From NCBI GenBank assembly GCA_946699065.1, contig CAMPDV010000321.1:124001-188000 (forward strand): a stretch of DNA of 64,000 nt, given 5' to 3'. Made by a program: the position numbers and the translations under genes. Below the pieces are notes generated by a model. It was not told where the DNA came from, made no database searches, and saw only the letters and a list, made by a program, of their open reading frames with translations. Below, piece by piece: positions 23,875-34,989 of the stretch. Positions within the stretch are counted from its first letter, which is position 1. Every line of letters begins with the position of its first letter. The DNA is from Loxodes magnus. Taxonomy: Eukaryota; Ciliophora; Karyorelictea; Loxodida; Loxodidae.

Positions 23875-24630
23875 AAAAAATCTAAAATTATATAATAATT
23901 ATATGTTTAGCTAGAATCAATTATCTTTGTATCAATTGAAAATTAATAAAAAGGAAGCTTTTCATAATTTTCATATGAATTTTTAATAATTGGTTAACAA
24001 AAAGCATTTGATTACTAGATTATAAAATAAAAAGGTTCACATTTGATAATTAATGACTACCATAATTAAAACAATAATCTAGATAATTAAAAAGAGATAT
24101 AGTGAAACATATCTTTAGAGATAACTGTATAAAATAAAATTAATAAAGTATTATAAATAATTATAAAATTAATGAATGTATAAGTTTTAGATCTAAATAA
24201 TATAAGTAATTATAATAATAATCTTAACTAACTTTTATTATATTTTAAAGTTAAGTATAAATTATTAATTTATAAATAAAAATTTAATTAAACTTATTAT
24301 AATTATAATTATGCAAAATTAATTATTTTATCATTGTCAGTTAAAGAATTTAAATAAGCAATTATTATTAATTTGTTAATAATCGGAAAATTATACTTAA
24401 ATAAAATATTTAACGAAAATTAAATTACTTTATTTATTATATTTAAAAACATATTTTAACTTCAAAATCTCTCAATATTATAAATGCTAGAAGATTAAAT
24501 TTAATTCTTCAGTCATTTTAATAATTTATATATAGATAAACAATTATATTAAATATTCACAAATTTAATTTAAAAATTATAAAATAAATATTGATTATTA
24601 AATAAATTATTTTGATTTTTAAAAATTAAT
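23875..24630 (+). mobile_element. 5'-truncated copy of the E7 3' part (copy B)
   Basis: The segment matches 5323-6064 in the same orientation, including ttatctttgtatcaatt, gcttttcataatttt and gcatttgattactagatta. Scattered substitutions and indels separate the copies. The leader and coding part of E7 are missing. A 5' truncation of this kind is typical of retrotransposition. No target duplication was identified. Confidence 0.6.
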
Positions 24631-24639
24631 ATATTAAAA

Positions 24640-27600
24640 TTCATATTAACAATTTAAAAGTTTAAATAATAAGGAGAAATAAAAAACTATAAGATATTAA
24701 ATATTTAAATATTAAGACATAATTGTATAATTATTGGCATTAAACCAAGCAATATAAGACAACGTAAAAATTATTTTATGAAATATCTTTTGCTTATAAA
24801 TTTTATAAAAATAACTAAAGAATATTCAGGTTAAAATATTCATCCTTCAATATTTTCTTACATTTTTATCTATAAATTTTTATGTTTTTTTAATTTTTTT
24901 AAATGCTTTTTTGAATTTTCAGTATTTTTCTATCTTAGTGATAAATTATAATTTATTTTTTATAATTATTGCTTAATAAGATTTCTTTAATCATTAAAAA
25001 TAATTTAATAAAAATTAAAATGATGATTATTTTTCTTTAAATTTAAAAAATTTCACATTTTAAATATGTTTTTCAAATTTTATAAAAATTGGAAAAAGAT
25101 TTATAAATAATTAAACTAAGATAAACTTTTTTGTTATTCCATATTTAAGATTTTGTTAAACATTTGTAATAGTTTGTTTAAAAAATACTTTTCTTATTAT
25201 TTATAAATATTAATATGTTTTTTATTACATAAAAATATTGTGAAAATAATGTATTTATTTGTTTAAAAAAATAAAATTTTTATTCTTTGAATTTTTAAAA
25301 AAGTTATTTAAAATCTCTTTTAATTGGATTTAAATAAAAGTAATTCATTAATTTTATTTACTGTATTTTTTAATTTAAAAGTTCGATAATTAAAGAAATA
25401 ATTTATCAAAATACAAGAAATTTTATAAAAATAATTTTGCATTTATATCAAATAAAAATTAGGAAGCATTTATTTTTTAAAATAGTTTTTTTCTAAATTT
25501 GTAATTATTAATTTCTCAAGATGAAAAAAGAGATTAAGAATTACCTATTAGAATTTTTGTTACTATCAAAGATAAAAATGCTTTTTCTCATTTTAAGTTT
25601 AAATAAAGTGTAAATAAGAATCTTAAATGATATTAAAATAACTAAAATATTTATTATAAACAAATTTAATTTTTTAAATTTAACTAAATTTTCGATATAA
25701 TTTTAATTTTTTTTTTTCTTAATTTTAAATAAAAAAATAAAATGTAGAAATAAAATATAAAAAAATGTTTTTATTTAATTTTAAATGATTTATTTAATAA
25801 AATTACTTTATATAATTAAAGATGATTAAATTTAATTTTAAAGAAAACACCAATAGCAAATTAAATATCTAAATGTTTTTTATTTTAAAAGGACTATTTT
25901 TTTTAACTATCTTTCCTTAAATTAATTTAAGCTTTTTAAGGTGTATTAATTTTTTAAAATACACAGATCAAATATATTCTTTAAAAAAAAATTTTGGAAT
26001 TTTTAATAATTAGGAATTGATTCTTAATTTCGTTTATTCAAATAGAGTATAATCATTATAAATAATGAAATAAAGAACAAAGAGCTTATTCTTTAAAATG
26101 TTTTTTTCAAATATGAAAAGAAAATGCTATTTTCTTTTAAAAATTATTAAAAATAATTTTAATACATAGCTTTTTATGCTTACTTTAAAAATAGAACCTT
26201 TTAAGATAGAAATATATATAAGTTCACATAATATAATTCTAACTATATTTTTTTAAATTCTTTTTTAAGAAGTTTCATTTTCTTGAAATATAAGAATTAA
26301 TTTTATTATCTAACTTTATTTATTGCTAATATTTTCTTTTTTCTATTCGTTAAAGGTATCAATATAAATAGCAGATTACCATTTTAAAAATGATTATTTA
26401 TAATTTTTTAAAGGTTGAAATATAAACTTCCTTATTATTAAAAAGATACAAATTAAAAAGGATGTTATATAAATAAGATATTCCCAAAATTTTATTATTT
26501 AAACTTGATTTTACGAAATTTTTTTAAATCTTTTAAAAAATTTATATAAAAAGTTGCGTATGTAATCAAAATTAACTTTTATATAATTTTTTTATTTTAA
26601 TTAAGATTAAAAATTTAAAGAATAAAACTTTTTAAAATAATAATGAATAGAAATTAAAAGTTTATTATCTAAAAAAGATGAAAATATGAAAGAATAAATC
26701 TAATAAGAAATTTAAAGTCATTTTATCAAATTTCAATATACTCCATTAATAAAAAAATATTAAAAAAATTGCAGATTAAAATTAAAAATAAATCGAAAAA
26801 CATCTCCTTTTAAGTATAAACGTATCTCTTTAAAAATAAGAGATCAGAAGCATTAAAAAATATTATAAAAAAATTAAATCTAAAATAATATATGTCCTCA
26901 ACTTTTTATTTGATAAATAAACAATTTTCAAAAAAGTTAAATAATAAAAGAAATTATATAAATAAAAATAAATTTTTAAACGTATCCTTTCATCTAAATG
27001 ATTCATATAAAAAGAGAAATTTGACAAGCTTGCTCATTATAATTATAGAACTGATCACTTTTAAATTATCAGTTCTTCTTCTGCTTTTTTTTTCCTTAAA
27101 TAAATGCGAATTTCTTGTTATGATTAATTTTACGTTTATTTCAAATTTTTCAGCGCGCATTTTTTTAAAAACTTTAATCCACAATTTTTAAAATAGCTTA
27201 AACTAATTTTTTACTAGAGTTGCTATAAGCAAATATATTTTCGAAAAAAAGTTTTTTAATACACTTTCTTCAAAAACATTCGCACATATTTTTTAGTCTC
27301 TTTGAAGTGTACTTTAATATTTTCATGAACTAAAGATGTTATCTAACACAGAAAAATAAAATCAAACATTTTAAATGAGACATTCGAATTTCCGCATTCT
27401 CTTGCCTATACAAATAATTTTTCTTTTAAACTAATTTTAGATAATTTGCAATCAAAAATCAAAAATTTTCATCTTCTCTTTAAATATTTAATATTATTGT
27501 TTTCTTCGCAAGAAGAATTTGCTAGTTTGAATAAATAATATGAGCTAATAAGGCTCAAACAAAATATTTTATAAATCAATGTCCCTAAAATAGTATTCTG

Positions 27601-30200
27601 CTATCTTTAGGACTAAAACTTAAAAATAAACTTAAAAGCAAACTATTCTTACTTTCTCGAGAATTTGAAAATTTTTTAATTAAATTTTTTACAATAAAAA
27701 AGAAATATATATTTTATAATTTTGTATGCTTTTACAGTTTTTTTAACTCTTAATCTACTTTCTTTTCCTTTTCAGTAACAAATAATATACAAATAATTCC
27801 TATTGCTTCTTTTCGATATTATTTAAACAAATATACGTGATGTCGATATTTTCTTTATTAATTAAGAAGTTTGATAATTTATAGACTAATTTCAGAAGAA
27901 AAATTATGATGTAATAATTTTTTTAATTTCAAATTGATCTTTAGATAAACTGTATAAATAGAAAGCAGAACAAAAATGTTTATTTTAATCTGTAAACATT
28001 TTTACAAATATCTAAAAAGTGAAAGAGGTCAGAACGTCTAAAATTTACCTATTTAGAAAAAAATTAAAAATTATTAAAATGTTTAAATAATATTTATAAA
28101 ATTTAAAAGATATGAACATGTCAAAAATAAGTTATTTAGAAAAAAATAGCATTATTTTATTATAATTAAAAAAAAGTACATACACAAAGGAAAATTTTAT
28201 TAAATTTATGTAATTTTTTTGCTAATTTTTTTTTCGTTTACTTTTTTTTATCTTCTTCAACTAATTTTAGATACTAATTTTTTTTCGAAATTTATTTTTC
28301 TTATCTAAGATAAAGAAAATTATTTTCGATCATCAGTTTATTAAATAATTAGGATAATTTAATTCTTATTATTTGCAATAAAGATTTTTTGCTTTTTTTA
28401 TTAAATTAGTTTATTTATTAAAACGAAGTCTTAAATTAGATTAAGATTTTAAGTTATAGATTTAAATAAAAATTGATCTTAGTTTTACTTAAAATTAATT
28501 CTATAAATTCTGATCAAGATATAATTTATTTTTTAATAATTTATCAAAATTTTGTTAAATACTCTTTTTTATAATTTCATTTAATTTTGATGAATTTGGT
28601 TCGAAAATTATTTTTAATTTCTATTTATTTAGAGACTGCTTTTATATTATTTGTTATTACTATTATTAAATTTATTTAAATAGAGTTTAATAATATTTTA
28701 GATAGTATTAATTAAATGTTTTATTTATGATTTAATAATATTTATTTATAGCTTCTTTAAATAAATTTATAAAATTAATATGAGAAAATACTTTTCGAGG
28801 TTATGTTTTCATTATTACTATTTCTGTAATACTATTCGATAAAAAGAATACATAAATGATTATTATAAAAAACGTACTTCTGATTAATTAAATGTTAATA
28901 AAATTTCCTATGAATATTCATTGATTGCCTCTTTTTTAATTATAGTTTAAAGTTTTATATTGAATTTAAAGATTTTATTTGATAATTTTTTTAATTATAT
29001 GTCTCTATTAAGTTTTAAAACATTACAGTAGTAGAGTAAGACTTTTATGAATAAATTGGAATTTATATTTCAGTCAAATATTTAAATTGTAAAAATTTAT
29101 TACATAAGAATCTTGATTAAAAGATAAAAAGATTATTAAATATTTACCTTAGAGAATTTAACTGTGAACTAATTTTCTTCTATTAATCTACTTTTATCAA
29201 AAATAGATATATTATTTTTTATGAAAGATTAAATTAAAATAATTTTATGCTTAAACTATGATTAAATCAATAGTTTCTATTACATTTAGGATTTTTAATA
29301 TGTTACTCTCATCTAAGTCCATTATAAGAAATTTAGAACATTTTATTAAGTAATTTATTTGTTTTGAGAATTAAGTAAATTTAAATCTTTAACGATGTTT
29401 TATAATATATTAGATATAATAGATTTAATTAAGATACATTATATTTTAATGAAAAATTTCAATTAAATTCAGGGCGCTTAGATTTTTTACCTTTAACTTA
29501 GTGGTTTATAGTTAATGTTAATTTTTTTATGACCAATTTAAAAAACTATTTTTTTAAGGTAACTATATCTAAAATGTTCTAAGCGTTTTTAAAGATTAAC
29601 AAAATCTTATTTTTAAATAGCTATATATATAACAACTAATGTCTTTATTTTTACTTCAACTAAGATTCTAATTTTGTTTTATTTTTTATTTTCGATATAA
29701 AGTTCTTTTTGTATTTAGTTCTGAATATTTTCAATTTAAATTAAGTAAGAGCAATATTTTTATTTTAGATAGATTCAGATTTTTTATGCTTTAGTTTTTA
29801 ACTTCTTTTTCAGATACAGTTTTTTCTATTTACTTAATTATTAAATCTTTTAAAATTTATAAATTTTTTATTTTTTTTATTTTCAAAAACAGAATATGTA
29901 TTTTTTTTAAACTAGATCTTAATTTATTTAAAAAAAATAAATAAAAAATCTAAGAATATTATTATTTCTCATTCGAATTCTTTTTAAAATTAGGTAAGCA
30001 AAATATATTTTATGTAAATTTAAAACTCATTGAAAACCATTCTAGATATTTTTAAGATGATTATGCTAAAAATGCAATTTTAAAAAAAAAACAAGTAAGA
30101 AATTTAGAACGATAAAAAAAATCTTTATTTTTCATCTTTTCTAAAAAAAATTTAAATTTTAAATGATTTTCTTAGATAAAAATATTTGCAGACATAAAAA
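24640..30200. other. Extremely AT-rich gene desert
   Basis: About 5.6 kb consist almost entirely of A and T, with long homopolymer runs and almost no TAGCTT-type words seen in other spacers. Standard-code frames such as 26892-27191 on both strands are Lys/Asn/Phe/Ile-rich by composition and lack any motif. No genes, tRNAs or ordered repeats were recognised. Confidence 0.6.
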
Positions 30201-30209
30201 TTTTTGAAA

Positions 30210-30660
30210 AAGATTTATTCCGTCCCGAAAAATTTTTGCATTTATAACTTATATCCTTTTTGAATTTAAGTCCAAAAAATTAAGCTTTGCTTTTTATATA
30301 AATCCGAAAAAAATAGCTTTTTATTGAAAAAAAATAGACTGAATCCAAAAAAAAAATTAAATTAAAAAATTGGACCTTTCTTAAATTTTGAGCTGCTTAT
30401 AAAAACTTTTTTCTACAACTTTTGTCCTAAAATTACTTTATTCCGTTTTTCCTTTTGAAAAACTATCTAAATAAAAAAATCATTTACACATTATTCAGTT
30501 CTTATTAAAAAATATCAATAAAAATACCTTTTTACTTTTTACATTAACTTTATTCTCATTCCAAAAATTTTATCCCGATTCATGCAAGTTTGTTCCGTCC
30601 TGAAAATCTCTTGCAGTGTAAAACGCTGAGCAAAAAAACAAAAATAAAATTTTTGAAAAT
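30210..30660 (-). repeat. Inverted remnant of the E7 leader with acggaataaa repeats
   Basis: On the minus strand the segment around 30585-30650 reads tttttgctcagcgttttaca, then ggacggaacaaa and tcgggataaaa. This closely follows E7 at about 4287-4360. The short motif acggaataaa or a variant recurs at about 30440 and 30222, giving three or four copies at roughly 150-200-bp spacing. It looks like a decayed tandem leader of an E7 relative within the AT-rich tract. Confidence 0.5.
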
Positions 30661-31570
30661 TTGGATACTTAAAATACAAATTCAAAAAATAAAAATATTA
30701 AAAGAAACAAATGCAATAAAAAAAACTAACATAATACTAAAAAAAATATACTCGGACACTTTAAAAAATTTTCTTTTTACTTTTTAACGCGTTACTTGGA
30801 AAAAAAAACTTTCTAATAGAACAAAATCTAAAAAAATTTAAACCTAAAATTAAAAAATTTTCAAAAAAAAAATTCTTGAATAACTTAAAAAAAAATTCGG
30901 ACTTAATTCATAAAAAAAATTTTAAATAAATTTAAAATTCAAAATTTTTCTAAAAAAAAATTAAGTAACTTACAAAAAAATCAAATATAAATTTTTATAT
31001 ACCTAATACTCTCTAAAAAAAATTTTAATAAAATTCTGTGAAACTCTTTTAATATTAATTTTTCTTAAATATTCACATTCTTAAATATATAATATACTTC
31101 AAACTTAAATTATTCAAACAAAATAATTTACATACTGTATACTTACATAAAACCTTAAGAAATAAATTAAATTTTAAAACTAAAATATAACCTTTTTTAA
31201 TATTAAACACAAACTTTATAAACCTATACTCACCCACATCACAGTCATTTAACAATATTTATTTATTACTTTAACTTCCTAAACTACTCCTTAACAACCT
31301 CTTTAGATTAAACCTACTTCTAGATTGTAATCAAATATATAATAACATAATATCCAAATACTTAGAAAGTATCTTGTACTTGTAAACTTATATAAATTAT
31401 TATTATTATTTAAAAACATATACTTATTGAGTAAACTTATAAATACATACTCTAAAATATACTAAAGTATACTTGCTACCTAACCTTTATTAGAAAATAA
31501 TAATAAATATAGATATTTCTTAATTCTTAATTAAGTAAAGTTTAATTTGTTCGTAAAGTCCTTCACTCTC

Positions 31571-32451
31571 TCAACTCATCACTACATAACATAGCATTAT
31601 TCCTTACATCCTAAATATTACTTAAAAACCTCCTTACCCCCTTATAATGCTAAAATAACTTACATTCTATATTAACAATTATATTACACTTACAACCTAA
31701 ATCAATATTAAACACATTACAATCTGAAAAAATAAAATATAAAAAAAATACTTACATACTAAAATAGAACATTACGATCTATATGTAACCTTAAACTTTA
31801 ACTTACCATCTTCATTTTCACCTTAAACTTTAACTTACTTGCTTCATTTTCACCTTAAACTTTAACTTACATTCTTCATTTTCACCTTAAACTTTAACTT
31901 ACCAACTTCATTTTCACCTTAAACTTTAACTTACATGCTTCATTTTCACCTTAAACTTTAACTTACCAACTTCATTTTCACCTTAAACTTTAACTTACTC
32001 CCTTCATTTTCACCTTAAACTTTAACTTACCACCTTCATTTTCACCTTAAACTTTAACTTACTATCTTCATTTTCACCTTAAACTTTAACTTACGATCTT
32101 AAGTGTTAATTTTTAAAATGAAACATACCTAAATTAAGTGTTAATTATTAAAATGAAACTTACCATCTTAAGTGTTAATTATTAAAATTTAACTTACATG
32201 CTTAAGTAATAATTTTTAAAATGAAACTTACCTAAATTTAGTGATAATTATTAAAATGAAACTTACCCCCTTTAAACGTAATTTATTAACACCGATACTT
32301 ACAATCTTATCGCGAAACATTTGAAATGAAACTTACATTCTAAATAATTATTAAATACTAACTTATCATCTAAATATTATAACTTAATACTTACCCCCTA
32401 TTATTGTTTAAGACTTACATCCTTTTAAATAGATTAAATCTTAAACTCACC
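31571..32451 (-). repeat. Array of GTAAG...AG introns separated by single-triplet exons
   Basis: On the minus strand, AG-NNN-GTAAG (or a close variant) recurs 25 times. In transcript order the triplets sit at plus positions 32419, 32395, 32367, 32337, 32303, 32267, 32198, 32164, 32095, 32063, 32031, 31999, 31967, 31935, 31903, 31871, 31839, 31807, 31776, 31756, 31721, 31694, 31664, 31638 and 31608 (first base of each). Cassettes are 17 to 36 nt. One starts ATAAG instead of GTAAG. At two points two cassettes abut with no triplet (near 32231 and 32129). The first cassette is a 29-nt GTGAGT intron (32422-32450), and the last leads to a short exon containing the stop. Joined triplets in the upstream frame (phase 1) give an ordinary peptide. 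All introns would then split codons after base one. Confidence 0.75.
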
Positions 32452-33533
32452 TTGCTCTTTATTAAAGTTATAAAATCTATTTACTGTCTATATTATTGTA
32501 AGAAAATTAAATTTGAACTTACTAAATTCCATTTGCAATCTCTCACCATTCAGCAAATTTTAACTCGCTACTGATTAACCGTCATCCAAAATAACCTTAT
32601 TCCTAACGATACTCAAACCGTCAGGTAGTAAATAAGTTTATGATCAGATCTATTGCTTTATCTAACCTATAGTAGTCTCTTATTTTACTGATAACGATAC
32701 CGTTTTATTGTTTGGCGATACAATAGTTATCTAGATGTCCTATAGCTTAGTAGGGATATTTTGAGGTTTTTGAATCTATTAAGGCTACATCACCTAAGGC
32801 TTTACTTGTTACTATTCGATTTACTTAACTTGCATAGATGATAACTGCTATTATTGACTTTAGATTTAAGTACTCAAGTTTTAGATCTCATTCTTTAAGT
32901 AACTATTTTCCTATGTCACTTAAGCTAGATTAAACTTGCAAGAGTCTAGCTCCTCAAAAACTTTAACCGATACCTGATTGCTCTTCTAGATGGTCTTTTA
33001 AACATCAGCTATCAACTTGGAAACTTATTACTCATTCTAAGAGATTCTTAATAAATGATCTATTAGCTGCTCCCTTTTTTATCCATCATCTATTTCTACA
33101 TTTTATAAAACCTCAACTATTATTAGATTTACTTATCTTGCTAAACCAACTGTCTTTGTAAGCTGATATTCTCCTTAAACAAATAAGTACTCACGTGCTT
33201 TATCAACTACTAGATGAAAAGACTGTAGACCTCGGACAATTAAGATTAAGCTTGACGAACTCTTGACGATTGATTCTATAACATCGTTATATTTCCCATG
33301 AGGTTCTTTTGTTCAAGACGCTTAAGTAACTAAGTGTCTTATTGTAAATTTATAGGATGGATCTTATGAACTTTTTAGCAATTTTAGTCAAAGCATTTTA
33401 TCACCTAACTTTTCTAAAACTAATCGGTGACACAGGTATAACATATGTTGTGTTTGCAAGGTAATGAAATTGGGATTTTAATCTACCCATTAAAATCTCC
33501 TTGACACTAAAAACATTTAGTATTCTAGGACAT
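31571..33533 (-). CDS. RING finger / coiled-coil / ubiquitin-like protein, probable E3 ligase
   Basis: The ATG at 33533 (minus) begins MSQNTKCFQCQGDFNGQIKI. It continues as a RING finger: CFQC, then LPCKHNICYTC, then CFDQNC and KVHKIHPINLQQ. A frame change between about 33300 and 33200 (probably an unplaced short intron) leads to a long coiled coil (KREQLIDHLLRISQNEQQVS, NLAQVTQENSYLKNEIQNLS). A ubiquitin-like fold follows (IVSPNNKTVSLSVKQETTIG, then NKVILDDGQSVASQNLLNG). RING proteins recruit E2 enzymes, and the Ubl may bind proteasome or ubiquitin receptors. From 32451 downward the coding sequence enters the array of three-nucleotide exons described separately. Spliced in the Ubl frame, it continues KEQ-G-WDEYWAYDHSGIAF and ESNDLYCQWG, and the last exon ends LMS-TGA at 31571-31573. 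The RING and Ubl calls are strong; the splicing of the tail is inferred. Confidence 0.7.
31807..32098 (-). repeat. Core of the array: 29-nt identical cassettes plus variable triplets (32-bp period)
   Basis: Nine consecutive cassettes on the minus strand are identical: gtaagttaaagtttaag followed by gtgaaaatgaag. Between them the triplets are ATC, ATA, GTG, GGA, TTG, CAT, TTG, AAT, CAA and ATG. Only the triplet varies, while 29 of 32 positions are invariant. The 32-bp period is not a multiple of three, so the tract cannot be an unspliced peptide repeat. Confidence 0.95.
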
Positions 33534-33586
33534 TTCAGATTACATTATAAATTTTTTTTAAAAAATTTTCCTTTTAACCAAAATCC

Positions 33587-33600
33587 ACGTATATATACGT
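33587..33600. repeat. Palindrome acgtatatatacgt
   Basis: A perfect 14-bp palindrome lies 54 bp upstream of the RING-gene ATG and about 100 bp before the LINE. It is a possible binding site or cruciform, with no further support. Confidence 0.5.
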
Positions 33601-33778
33601 TAAATAATAATAATAATAAAATAAAATATGAATATAAAGAAAATATTATAATATAATTATTTTTATAGAATTATATTAAATTAATATATTTTTAAATGGA
33701 TCTTAGTAATTTGAAAACTATCCTCTGCCTTCGCATGTCGCTCAAATCGGCAGTAGATAATAAAGAACAGCCAAAGAC

Positions 33779-34790
33779 ATGAAGGAGCCTTCTCATCTCA
33801 CCCCAAAAATACGCTGGAAACTATAATGTACTAAAGCACTATAAAATAGTATTACTTCTGAAAGTAAGCAAAATACTATAAGGAGGAATGGAAAGACAAC
33901 AACAAATCTATAACCAAAAAAACAAGAGACAATATATGAAGAAACTAACGGCTCTAGCAACAGTACAAAAGAATGAATATAAAGAAATTGTCCAAATAGT
34001 AGGCACGAATAAGCAATAGGATCTGCAAACTGTGCATGAAATGCTCAGTAAAATTTCTCCAAATTAATAGGAGTCGCCTACTTTAACTCCTACCTTTAAC
34101 AGGCATACGGCAATCAAAACATAAATAATTAAATTATTGGATAAGATGAAGTAATCCAAGAAATTTTTAAATAATGAAAATAGAATTACGATTAAAACAT
34201 TGCAAGGGTTTAAGTCCTACAAACAGGAATAGTACTTATAGCATTTAAAAACTCAGAAGCATATGAACAGTTTGGACAAAAAACAAAATGGAAATATAAG
34301 ACGTTGGCTATACCAATTGAAAAAAGAAATATAGACTAATATTAAAACTACTCAAACTACCCAGTGCACTATAACCTAGATATTGACTTAACAACGGCCC
34401 AAATGGAAGTACAGCTAACAAAATTTGGTAAAATTATCTAAACGGTCATTAATACCTACGAAAATACAACCTGATTAAATGGCAAAATAACTGTATACTT
34501 GCAACTTGAAAGACAAGAAGACACTTAGAAAATCCCAAACTTAATAAAAATTCTGGACAAGACGGTTAGACTAAATCACTCAGCTATATGAAAATGCGAG
34601 AACTGCTAAGCAGTAGGACATAGCACATATCAGTGTAAAAGAAGGGAATCAATCTAAGCAATTATAAAGGATGCAGAAAATCTTCAGAACAATGTGATGT
34701 AGATTGAGCTAAGTAGCAATTCTTTGCAGGATGTGAAAGAAGAAGCAAAAATAGGAATTAAAAAAAGAAGAACAAGTTATGTAAGAGAAT
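33779..34790 (+). CDS. LINE ORF1: RNA-binding protein with CCHC zinc knuckle
   Basis: The ATG at 33779 opens MKEPSHLTPKIRWKL. The frame runs unbroken through an RRM-like region (VQVLQTGIVLIAFKNSEAYE, then KTLAIPIEKR) to a zinc knuckle at about 34595: CENCQAVGHSTYQC, which fits C-x2-C-x4-H-x4-C exactly. ORF1 proteins of this type package the element RNA and chaperone nucleic acids during target-primed reverse transcription. Gln is mostly TAA/TAG and at least two Trp are TGA. The C-terminal limit is unclear, because a different frame becomes coding-like after about 34790, where ORF2 probably begins. Confidence 0.8.
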
Positions 34791-34989
34791 CCTAAGTAAT
34801 TTCCTCAATAATCAATAAAATAATATTCCTAATTTTAAACAAAATGGAATTATTTCTTATCTCATGAGCTTCTAGTACAAGCTTTATAATGCAAGACAAA
34901 CTTCTAAAGCTGACGAAAAATGGTAAGAAGAGTGATATATAACTACAAGAATAAATAACATAAGTTGTAAGATAAAAGAAATATCTCAA

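Noticed and set aside
31807-32098. CRISPR-like array (identical repeats with variable spacers)
   Set aside because: The variable part is only three bases, the organism is a ciliate, no cas-like genes are near, and the repeat has GT...AG intron ends instead.
31571-32451. Peptide-repeat coding minisatellite
   Set aside because: The 32-bp period is not a multiple of three, and flanking cassettes vary in length while the triplet spacing stays fixed.
31571-32451. Internal eliminated sequences removed at DNA level
   Set aside because: Not excluded, but the consistent GTAAG...AG polarity and match to simple introns elsewhere in the window favour RNA splicing as the first hypothesis.
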